Assembly: GCA_946408865.1 (NCBI GenBank) | Contig: CAMJTZ010000143.1 | Location: forward strand, 1-5,145 | Reading direction: 5' to 3' | Length of the DNA stretch: 5,145 bases | Source: an uncultured Clostridia bacterium | Lineage (GTDB): Bacteria; Bacillota_A; Clostridia; Christensenellales; Aristaeellaceae | Part shown: one piece after another, positions 1 to 5,145 of the stretch | How positions within the stretch are numbered: position 1 is the stretch's first letter | Layout of the letters: each line of letters starts with the position of its first letter | Translations under genes and position numbers: made by a program | The notes under the pieces: model-generated | What the model was told of the DNA's origin: nothing | The model's input: the letters and a program-made list of their open reading frames with translations, nothing else | Database searches by the model: none

Positions 1-581
1 ATCCGATGATTCTCTTTGTCGGCCAGATGGACTGGAAAAAGAATATCCTGACGGTGCTGGAAGCCTGCGCGGAGCTGAAAAAGCAGGGCACGCGCTTCAA
101 ACTGCTGCTGGCGGGGCAGGGGATTGACCTGGCCGCCATCCAGGAGAAGCTGCATGAGCTGAACCTGCAGGACTGCGCGCAGACGCTGGGCCACATTACG
201 GACACCTCCCTGCTGGACGGGCTGTATATGCGCGCGTCCGTCTTCGCTTTCCCCTCCCTGTACGATACGGCGCCGATGGTCGTTCGCGAGGCAGCGGTCA
301 TGGGAACCCCCTCGGTCATGGTGCGGGGCAGTACCGCGGCGGAGGTTATCCGTGACGGGGAAAACGGCTACCTGTGCGAGAATGATCCGAAGGACCTGGC
401 CAGGGTGCTGCAGGGGATTCTTTCGGACCGGGAAACCCGGGACCGGATCGGCCGGGCGGCGCGGGAAACGATCCCCGTGCCGTGGAGCAAGGTGCTGGAA
501 ACCGCCGTGGAGCGGTACGAGCGCCTCGTGGCTCTGGGACGGGAAGGCAAACTGAAGGATAAGCGCAGGCGCATTGTCTGA
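1..581 (+). CDS. Glycosyltransferase family 4, C-terminal part (5' end outside window)
   Basis: This is the C-terminal nucleotide-sugar-binding half of a GT-B fold glycosyltransferase. The frame is open to the left edge (a Pro codon at 3-5 precedes the first Met at 6), so the true start lies upstream and about half the protein is missing. Numbering from the Met at 6, the opening ILFVGQMDWKKN (2-13) is the usual first strand and Lys loop of the domain. LLLAGQG follows (33-39), then FAFPSLYDTAPMVVREAAVMGTP (about 80-102). That last segment is the family 4 E-x7-E donor-binding motif with Asp87 in place of the first Glu and Glu95 as the second. GENGYLC (118-124) is the typical distal loop. The protein ends in a basic tail (KLKDKRRR). 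The domain transfers a sugar from an activated donor, but donor and acceptor cannot be told from this half. The stop lies 21 bases before nagA, which suggests one transcript. The family call is firm; the specific role is unknown. Confidence 0.9.
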   Translation, partial: PMILFVGQMDWKKNILTVLEACAELKKQGTRFKLLLAGQGIDLAAIQEKLHELNLQDCAQTLGHITDTSLLDGLYMRASVFAFPSLYDTAPMVVREAAVMGTPSVMVRGSTAAEVIRDGENGYLCENDPKDLARVLQGILSDRETRDRIGRAARETIPVPWSKVLETAVERYERLVALGREGKLKDKRRRIV

Positions 582-602
582 CCGGGCGAAAGGAGCCTGA
601 AA

Positions 603-1730
603 ATGAGGATTATTCATGCAAACGTGTTTGACGGGGAACGGTTCCATGCGGACTGGCAGGTCCGGATTATGGACGGCACCGTCACCGCGGCCGGAAAAGA
701 GATCGGAGAAACAACCGAAGAGGAAATCCTGGACCTGGCGGGGGATACGCTGCTGCCCGGGTTTGTGGACGTGCATATTCACGGCAGCGCCGGGAAGGAC
801 GCCATGCGCGGCGAGGACGACGTGCGCGCGATGAGCCGTGTCCTTGCGGAATCCGGGGTTGCCGCCTTCTGCCCGACGACGATGAGCGCGGGAGCGGAAG
901 CAACGAAACAGGCGCTGGCCGGTATCCGGCGGGTGATGGAAACTCCGGAGCGCGGCGGCGCCCGGGTGCTCGGCGCGCATATGGAAGCGCCTTTCCTCTC
1001 GGAGCGGCACGCCGGGGCGCAGGCGGCCTTCTTCTGTGATCCGGATGCGGAAATCCTGACGGACCTTGCGGGCGGAAAGCCGGAAACGGTCCGGCTGATC
1101 ACCCTGGCGCCGGAGCGGAAGGGCAGCGGGGATTTCATCCGCTGGGCGGCCGGGCACGGAATCCATGTATCCATCGGGCATACGGACGCGGACGCGGAAA
1201 CGGTGCACCGGGCCGCGGAATGCGGCGCGGACCATGTGACGCATCTGTTCAACGCCCAGACGCCGCTGCATCACCGCAGACCGGGCGTGCCGGGCGCGGC
1301 GCTGACTGACAGCCGGCTCGTATGCGAGATCATCTGCGACGGGATCCACCTGCATCCGGATACGGTGCGGCTGGTGATCCGTGCCAAGGAAGCCGGAAAA
1401 GCGATCGCGATTACGGACGCCATGGAGGCGGCCCTGATGCCGGACGGGGAATACGCCCTGGGCGGCCAGCGGGTCACCGTACGCGGCGGAGAGGCGCGGC
1501 TGGCCGACGGAACGCTGGCCGGCTCCGTCCTGACGATGAAACAGGCGCTGTATAATCTGATTCATGTCTTCGGCGCGGATCCGGCGCTGGCCTGCGCCAT
1601 GTGCACTTCCGCTCCGGCGGCCTCCGTCGGGGAAAAACGCTGCGGCAGGATCCTTCCCGGCGCACCGGGTATCCTGAGCCGCTGGAGCCCGGACTGGAAC
1701 TGGAAAGGCGCGGTACGGGAAGGAAAATGA
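603..1730 (+). CDS. nagA: N-acetylglucosamine-6-phosphate deacetylase
   Basis: NagA removes the acetyl group from GlcNAc-6-phosphate in the cytoplasm, giving glucosamine-6-phosphate for glycolysis or cell-wall synthesis. At 375 residues it has the normal family length (about 380). It is an amidohydrolase: LPGFVDVHIHG (51-61) carries the HxH metal pair (His58, His60), HMEAPF (126-131) holds the metal-ligand Glu128, GHT has His193, THLFNAQ (213-219) has His214, DGIH gives His249, and ITDAM has the catalytic Asp272. GTLAGSVLTM (303-312) is a late family signature. The HxH pair points to the Bacillus-type metal site rather than the Gln/Asn version of E. coli. Two small departures are Ala129 where HLEGPF usually has Gly, and a C-terminal stretch (GAPGILSRWSPDW) in place of the common ADLVVLD. 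ATG 603 is chosen because AAAGGAG (589-595) sits 7 bases upstream and the N-terminal beta-strand starts at once. The stop overlaps the next start (ATGA), which implies translational coupling. No nagB is visible. Confidence 0.95.
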   Translation: MRIIHANVFDGERFHADWQVRIMDGTVTAAGKEIGETTEEEILDLAGDTLLPGFVDVHIHGSAGKDAMRGEDDVRAMSRVLAESGVAAFCPTTMSAGAEATKQALAGIRRVMETPERGGARVLGAHMEAPFLSERHAGAQAAFFCDPDAEILTDLAGGKPETVRLITLAPERKGSGDFIRWAAGHGIHVSIGHTDADAETVHRAAECGADHVTHLFNAQTPLHHRRPGVPGAALTDSRLVCEIICDGIHLHPDTVRLVIRAKEAGKAIAITDAMEAALMPDGEYALGGQRVTVRGGEARLADGTLAGSVLTMKQALYNLIHVFGADPALACAMCTSAPAASVGEKRCGRILPGAPGILSRWSPDWNWKGAVREGK

Positions 1731-2608
1731 GCAAAAGGAATCTTTTCCGGACGGAAGTACGGATCATTCCGGCAGGAAGGCGCCGGATCCGGATCCGGAT
1801 TGTTTTCCCGGCCGGTGAAACCCATGGACCGCGCCCCGGCGTGCTGTGGATCCACGGGGGAGGATATCAGTCGGGATCTTCGCGGGACATCTATGTAACC
1901 CGGGCGCTGTCGCTGACGGTCCGGTTCGGCGCAGTGATCGTGGCGCCGGACTACCGGCTGAGCCGGAAGTTTCCCTATCCGTCGGGCCTGCTGGACTGCT
2001 ACACGGCGCTGCTCTATCTGCGGGACCACGCGGAGGAGCTGAACATCCGGACGGATCAGATCATGGTAGGCGGGGAGAGCGCCGGCGGCGGCCTGACCGC
2101 GGCGCTGTGCATGCTGGCCCGGGACCGGGGAGAAGTGAACATCGCCTACCAGATGCCCCTGTACCCGATGCTGGACGACCGCGACACGGAATCCTCCCGG
2201 GACAACCACGCCCCGAACTGGAACACGAAAAAGAACCACAAGGCCTGGAAACGCTACCTGCGGGGAGCGTACGGAACGGATCTGGTTTCGTACTACGCGG
2301 CGCCGGCACGGCAGACGGATTACCGCAATCTGCCTCCCTGCTACACGTATGTCGGGGATATCGAGCCCTTTTACCGGGAAACCGTGGATTATGTCGAAAA
2401 CCTGACCGAAGCCGGCGTGGAAGCGTTTCTGGATGTGTATCCGGACTGGTTTCACGCCTACGACGTGCTGTTTCCGCTGAAGAGCGTCTCCCGGGAAGCG
2501 ATCCGGAAGTTTGAGGAGCATTTTGCGTACGCCCTGGAGCATTATTCCGCGCCCCAGCCGGACGCAAAAGAAACTGCTGGAAATGATTCCGCGGATGTGG
2601 TAAAATAA
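1727..2608 (+). CDS. Alpha/beta hydrolase of the hormone-sensitive-lipase (esterase) type
   Basis: This 293-residue cytoplasmic hydrolase probably cleaves carboxylic esters; its natural substrate is unknown. VLWIHGGGYQSGS (39-51) carries the HGGG oxyanion-hole motif, APDYRLS (73-79) is a family strand, GGESAGG (115-121) is the nucleophile elbow with Ser118, LYPMLDDR (145-152) follows, and FHAYD (242-246) holds the catalytic His243. The acid is expected in a G-x-x-D-P segment; here it reads VGDIEPFYRET (209-219), so Glu213 may act as the acid in place of Asp, with Asp211 as the alternative. No signal peptide or membrane segment is seen. The frame is open upstream to an ATG at 1601, but ATG 1727 is preferred: it overlaps the nagA stop as ATGA, has GGGAAGG (1717-1723) close before it, and gives a normal N-terminus, while the longer version would lie 126 bases inside nagA. 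Position after nagA suggests a role in handling acylated sugars, but this is inference. A promoter for glgA appears to lie in its last codons. Confidence 0.88.
   Translation: MSKRNLFRTEVRIIPAGRRRIRIRIVFPAGETHGPRPGVLWIHGGGYQSGSSRDIYVTRALSLTVRFGAVIVAPDYRLSRKFPYPSGLLDCYTALLYLRDHAEELNIRTDQIMVGGESAGGGLTAALCMLARDRGEVNIAYQMPLYPMLDDRDTESSRDNHAPNWNTKKNHKAWKRYLRGAYGTDLVSYYAAPARQTDYRNLPPCYTYVGDIEPFYRETVDYVENLTEAGVEAFLDVYPDWFHAYDVLFPLKSVSREAIRKFEEHFAYALEHYSAPQPDAKETAGNDSADVVK
1784..1801 (+). repeat. Three tandem copies of a 6-base unit inside the hydrolase gene
   Basis: CGGATC, CGGATC and CGGATT follow one another without a gap and encode Arg-Ile three times (residues 20-25 of the hydrolase). The unit keeps the frame, so a gain or loss of one copy would only add or remove two residues in an N-terminal beta strand. 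No regulatory role is suggested. Confidence 0.7.
2578..2606 (+). promoter_or_regulatory. Probable sigma-A-type promoter for glgA
   Basis: A TAAAAT hexamer (2601-2606) is preceded by TGG, giving the extended -10 form TGnTAAAAT within TGTGGTAAAAT, a pattern frequent in Clostridia. At a 17-base spacing lies TGGAAA (2578-2583), which matches TTGACA at four of six positions; the extended -10 can compensate for a weak -35. The element overlaps the last codons and stop of the hydrolase gene and sits about 65 bases before glgA ATG 2672, leaving room for a short 5' leader. There is no terminator between the two genes, so read-through from upstream is also possible. Confidence 0.55.
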
Positions 2609-2671
2609 ACAACGATACAGATGCCCGTTCAGGATAAAAAGGAATAGGATCAAGATACAGGAGGAATCGGT

Positions 2672-4144
2672 ATGACAAAGAAAAAGTCGGTTTGCAAGGT
2701 CGCATTTGTCGGGTCGGAATGTTATCCTTTTGTGAAAACCGGCGGACTGGGAGACGTGATGTACGCGCTGCCGCGCGCGCTGCTGCGCGAGGGATGCGAG
2801 GTCCGCGTGATCCTTCCGCTGTACGCCTGCATTCCGGAAAAATACAGAAAAGAAATGAAATACATCGCCTCCTTCATGATGGACCAGACGCTGGAAGGCC
2901 GGACCTTCTACGTCGGCATCATGGAACTGCAGCTGGACGGCGTGACGTACGACTTTGTCGACAACCGGGATTACTTTGACTGGGGCAATCCCTACACCGG
3001 CCTGTGGGAGGACATCCCGAAATACTGCTTCTTCTCCAAGGCCGCGCTGGCGATCCTGAATTACCTGAAGTGGTATCCGGACGTGATTCACTGCCACGAC
3101 TGGCAGGCAGCCCTGGTGCCGCTTTATCTGCGCACCAAGTTCTGGAACTGCCCGCTGAAGAATTCGAAGAGCATGCTGACGATCCACAACCTGCGGTTCC
3201 AGGGAATCTGCAGCATCGACCACCTGAAGTACTGGTCCGGCCTGCCGGACGGGCTGTTCAACTATCCGGTTTTCAAGCAGAATGAGGAAGAAGCGAACAT
3301 GTTCAAGGGCGGCCTGGCCTACGCCGACGCCATCACCACCGTCAGCGCCACCTACGCGAAGGAAATTCAGACGCCGGAGTTCGGCGAGCATCTGGATTCC
3401 CACCTGCGGTATCACGCGGACCGGATGCGGGGCATCGTGAACGGCATCGATACGGAAATCTGGGACAGCTCCACGGACAAACTGCTGGCCGCGCCGTACG
3501 ACGTGACCAACGTGCTGGAAAAGAAGTGGGAGAACAAGGAGGCGCTGCGGGCGCAGCTGGGCCTGGAAACCGGATGCGGCAAAATGGTGTTCGGCCTTGT
3601 TTCCCGCCTGACGGACCAGAAGGGTCTGGACCTGGTGGACGCGATCTTCCCGAAAATCATGGACGGGAACACGCAGGTCGTCGTGCTGGGCACCGGCGAT
3701 CCGCGGTATGAAAACGCCTTCCGCTACTATGAGCAGAAATACAAGGGCGACGTGTGCGCCTACATCTCCTACAACGAAGGGCTGGCCCACCGGATCTACG
3801 CCGGCACGGACGCATTCCTGGTGCCGAGCCTGTTCGAGCCCTGCGGTCTGACCCAGCTGATCGCCATGCGCTACGGAACGGTGCCGGTGGTGCGGGAGAC
3901 CGGCGGCCTGAAGGACACCGTGCTGCCCTACAACGCGGAAACCAACGAAGGCAACGGATTCACCTTCGACCGCTACATGCCGGACCTGCTGCTGGATGCC
4001 GTGAACGAGGCGAAAACCCTCTTCTTCACCGACCGGCAGCGCTGGGACGCGATGGTGAAACGGAACATGGAGAAGGACGTTTCCTGGGAGCAGAGCGCGA
4101 AGCAGTACCTGGACTTCTACCTGGAACTGAAGCAGAAGAAGTAA
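2672..4144 (+). CDS. glgA: Glycogen synthase (ADP-glucose type, GT5)
   Basis: GlgA extends alpha-1,4-glucan chains from ADP-glucose, the elongation step of bacterial glycogen storage, in the cytoplasm. At 490 residues it is full length (E. coli 477). The N-terminal GT-B domain opens with VAFVGSECYPFVKTGGLGDV (10-29), including the KTGGL nucleotide-sugar loop (Lys22). VIHCHDWQAALVPLYL (138-153) is the usual HDW segment, TIHNLRFQG (170-178) follows, and the interdomain region carries GIVNGIDTEIWD (254-265). The C-terminal domain has LVSRLTDQKG (309-318), with Arg312 and Lys317 matching the conserved phosphate-binding pair, and PSLFEPCGLTQL (385-396), where Glu389 is the conserved catalytic-site Glu. 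RETGGLKDTV (408-417) is typical of the family. ATG 2672 is chosen because AGGAGG (2659-2664) lies 7 bases upstream and the family N-terminus begins nine residues later. No other glycogen gene is in view, so glgA may stand outside a classical glg operon. A hairpin follows its stop directly. Confidence 0.97.
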   Translation: MTKKKSVCKVAFVGSECYPFVKTGGLGDVMYALPRALLREGCEVRVILPLYACIPEKYRKEMKYIASFMMDQTLEGRTFYVGIMELQLDGVTYDFVDNRDYFDWGNPYTGLWEDIPKYCFFSKAALAILNYLKWYPDVIHCHDWQAALVPLYLRTKFWNCPLKNSKSMLTIHNLRFQGICSIDHLKYWSGLPDGLFNYPVFKQNEEEANMFKGGLAYADAITTVSATYAKEIQTPEFGEHLDSHLRYHADRMRGIVNGIDTEIWDSSTDKLLAAPYDVTNVLEKKWENKEALRAQLGLETGCGKMVFGLVSRLTDQKGLDLVDAIFPKIMDGNTQVVVLGTGDPRYENAFRYYEQKYKGDVCAYISYNEGLAHRIYAGTDAFLVPSLFEPCGLTQLIAMRYGTVPVVRETGGLKDTVLPYNAETNEGNGFTFDRYMPDLLLDAVNEAKTLFFTDRQRWDAMVKRNMEKDVSWEQSAKQYLDFYLELKQKK

Positions 4145-4168
4145 AAAACAATCCCGCACAGCGGGGTT
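4143..4168 (-). terminator. Terminator-like hairpin just after glgA, oriented for minus-strand transcripts
   Basis: AATCCCGC (4150-4157) pairs with GCGGGGTT (4161-4168), eight base pairs including one G-T, around an ACA loop. A run of six A (4143-4148) lies on the glgA side, so read on the minus strand the hairpin is followed by TTGTTTTTTAC, the form of an intrinsic terminator. On the + strand it is followed by AAGGGGCGG with no T run, so it should not be efficient for glgA; there it could act as a 3'-end stabilising stem. No minus-strand gene is visible for it to serve. Confidence 0.45.
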
Positions 4169-4269
4169 AAGGGGCGGAATCGGAGAAATAACCATGTGTA
4201 TTTTTCCGGTTTCGCCCTTCCGTTTTTTACCAGCCGGGTGTATCCTTATTCCGTGCTTTACAGAAAGCC

Positions 4270-4277
4270 GGAGGAGG
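4270..4277 (+). promoter_or_regulatory. Ribosome binding site deciding the start of the last gene
   Basis: GGAGGAGG lies here, 8 bases before ATG 4286 and 2 bases before ATG 4280. The spacing of the full AGGAGG core (4272-4277) favours 4286; the left-hand GGAGG (4270-4274) could serve 4280 at 5 bases. Its strength argues against the upstream in-frame GTG at 4196, which has no comparable site at a useful distance. Confidence 0.75.
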
Positions 4278-4285
4278 ATATGAGG

Positions 4286-4900
4286 ATGCAAAACAACGGA
4301 AACAACGGAAGCAACGGAAACAATTTCGGGGAAAAGGCAAAGAACATCTTCCAGAAGATGTACGACTTCCGGGTGAAGGTGAACAAGCAGGACAAGCCGA
4401 TCATCAATGTATCGAGCATTTTCGCGCTGGCCTGCCTGATCTTCGCACCCCATGTGACGATTATCGGCTCCATTGCCGCACTGGTCATGGGATATACCTT
4501 CCGCTTCGAGAGTGAGGATATGGACAACAAGGAGCTGGAGGAACGGCTGCGCAAGATGGCACAGAACGTGAAGACCGGCGCCCAGACTGCGGCAAAATCT
4601 ATCCAGAACGAGATCAACAAAGCCCGGGAGCAGAAGGCGGCTGCCACCCCCGCGGAGGCCCCGAAGGCTGCGGAGCAGGTCGTGGAAAAGGCACAGGCGG
4701 CTGTCCCCAGCAATGAGGAGCTGCTGAAGGACCTGCAGTCCCATGCCCAGGATGCGCCGATGCAGAGCAACCCTGCCGCCACGACCTTCCACAGCGCCTA
4801 CGCCGCTTCCGCCGGTTCCGTGCCGGTGCTGAAAGTGGAGGAGGACGCCGGCGGCAGTCCGGAACCGGAAGCTCCCGTCGCGAAGGGCGGCGCGCAGTAA
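4286..4900 (+). CDS. Uncharacterised small membrane-associated protein, DUF4342-like core
   Basis: I do not recognise a function. The 204-residue product has four visible parts. An Asn/Gly-rich N-terminus (1-13) is built from a 9-base tandem repeat. A basic segment FQKMYDFRVKVNKQDKP (22-38) follows. A hydrophobic stretch VSSIFALACLIFAPHVTIIGSIAALVMGY (42-70) is interrupted by Pro54-His55 and could form one membrane helix or a short hairpin. A charged, probably helical tail (about 78-118, LEERLRKMAQNVKTGAQTAAK) then gives way to an Ala/Pro/Glu-rich low-complexity end with no Cys. The core resembles, from memory, the DUF4342 pattern (polar strand, then a hydrophobic pair, then a polar strand, here TFRFESED), but this is unverified. 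There is no cleavable signal peptide. The start is set by the ribosome binding site at 4270-4277; ATG 4280 would add two residues and an in-frame GTG at 4196 would add thirty, with poor support. It follows glgA by 141 bases; a functional link is not shown. It ends in a strong terminator. Confidence 0.8.
   Translation: MQNNGNNGSNGNNFGEKAKNIFQKMYDFRVKVNKQDKPIINVSSIFALACLIFAPHVTIIGSIAALVMGYTFRFESEDMDNKELEERLRKMAQNVKTGAQTAAKSIQNEINKAREQKAAATPAEAPKAAEQVVEKAQAAVPSNEELLKDLQSHAQDAPMQSNPAATTFHSAYAASAGSVPVLKVEEDAGGSPEPEAPVAKGGAQ
4292..4318 (+). repeat. Three tandem 9-base units at the start of the uncharacterised gene
   Basis: AACAACGGA, AACAACGGA and AGCAACGGA are contiguous and a partial fourth (AACAA) follows. 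They encode Asn-Asn-Gly, Asn-Asn-Gly and Ser-Asn-Gly, a flexible polar N-terminus. Because the unit is nine bases, copy-number change would lengthen or shorten this tail without shifting the frame. Confidence 0.85.
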
Positions 4901-4929
4901 CCCCTTTTTAGTGCACCGTTTTTTTAGGT

Positions 4930-4952
4930 GCCCGCGCCTCGCGCGGGCTTTT
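4930..4952 (+). terminator. Intrinsic terminator after the uncharacterised gene
   Basis: GCCCGCGC (4930-4937) pairs perfectly with GCGCGGGC (4941-4948) around a CTC loop and is followed directly by TTTT, thirty bases after the stop codon. A second, weaker pairing is possible upstream: GCACC (4913-4917) with GGTGC (4927-4931), around a T-rich loop. It shares two bases with the main stem, so the two cannot be fully formed together. The main stem should dominate and end the transcript carrying the last gene. Confidence 0.9.
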
Positions 4953-5145
4953 CAGGCCACGCAAAAAATCCCCGCCGATTGATTATGCGCAAAACAGCGC
5001 AGAAATGTGCAGTGGTAAGATAAAATGTATCCTGTAATGACAGAATGACGATGTGATAACTTTTTCCTATATACGCGTGTATACGTTACGCCTGTACACA
5101 TCTGTTACCGTTATTTAAAAATGAAAAATGTTAATAATAGAAATC
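4953..5145. other. AT-rich intergenic region, no gene found
   Basis: Base composition changes sharply from the GC-rich genes. No coding frame with a ribosome binding site is seen; ATGs at 5121 and 5128 are open to the edge but lack one. A small hairpin (TGCGC 4986-4990 with GCGCA 4997-5001) and a near-palindrome TATACGCGTGTATA (5070-5083) are present. TGGTAAGAT (5013-5021) looks like an extended -10 but has no convincing -35; ATGACG (5045-5050) with TATATA (5068-5073) at 17 bases is a weak promoter candidate. The region is probably upstream control sequence for a gene beyond the window. Confidence 0.5.

Noticed and set aside
779..1252. Minus-strand frame of 157 codons opposite nagA
   Set aside because: It is a shadow of the GC-rich nagA gene, with Ser/Arg/Ala-rich composition and no recognisable domain.
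1601..1726. Longer start for the hydrolase at ATG 1601
   Set aside because: It would lie inside the nagA coding region, adds an Arg-rich segment unlike the family, and ATG 1727 has an ATGA overlap and a nearby ribosome binding site.
4195..4246. Promoter for the last gene using TATTTT (4199-4204) or TATCCT (4241-4246)
   Set aside because: Neither has an acceptable -35 hexamer at 16-18 bases; read-through from glgA is an adequate explanation.
4196..4285. GTG 4196 as the start of the last gene
   Set aside because: The strong GGAGGAGG site at 4270-4277 serves ATG 4286 or 4280, and the added thirty residues would form an unlikely N-terminus read through the leader region.
1562..4792. Minus-strand open frame of 1076 codons as a real gene
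   Set aside because: It lies exactly codon-opposed to three well-supported + strand genes, has no ribosome binding site, and its His/Val/Arg/Gln-rich composition is that of an antisense shadow.
5121..5145. Start of a new gene at ATG 5121 or 5128
   Set aside because: Neither ATG has a ribosome binding site upstream (the preceding bases are TTATTTAAAA), and only a few codons are visible.

Overview
The window is a GC-rich, tightly packed bacterial segment with every supported gene on the + strand. Strong AGGAGG-type ribosome binding sites, a TGnTAAAAT extended -10 box and the protein styles (a GlgA with an EPCGLTQL loop, a NagA with an HxH metal motif) fit a Firmicutes/Clostridia lineage, possibly a GC-rich gut or rumen anaerobe. 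Genus cannot be read from the sequence. GC-ending codons dominate, and as a result long shadow frames appear on the opposite strand.

Layout: (1) 1-581 is the C-terminal half of a family 4 glycosyltransferase whose start lies upstream. (2) 603-1730 is a complete N-acetylglucosamine-6-phosphate deacetylase (nagA). (3) 1727-2608 is an alpha/beta hydrolase of the hormone-sensitive-lipase type, overlapping nagA by four bases (ATGA). (4) 2672-4144 is a complete glycogen synthase (glgA), with a likely promoter of its own inside the end of the hydrolase gene. (5) 4286-4900 is a small membrane-associated protein of unknown function, best started at ATG 4286 and followed by a clear intrinsic terminator at 4930-4952. 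(6) 4953-5145 is AT-rich intergenic sequence, probably the upstream region of a gene beyond the window.

The first three genes have gaps of 21 and -4 bases and are probably co-transcribed. Together with glgA they suggest a carbohydrate theme: sugar transfer, entry of GlcNAc-6-P into central metabolism, a hydrolase that may act on acylated substrates, and storage of glucose as glycogen. That theme is an inference from gene content; no nagB, glgB, glgC or glgP is visible here.

I found no mobile element, CRISPR array, tRNA, rRNA, toxin-antitoxin pair or defence gene. Most of the window is ordinary metabolism. The parts most worth a second look are the uncharacterised 204-residue protein, the leader-like mini-ORF and the minus-oriented terminator-like hairpin in front of it, and the patterned intergenic end of the window.
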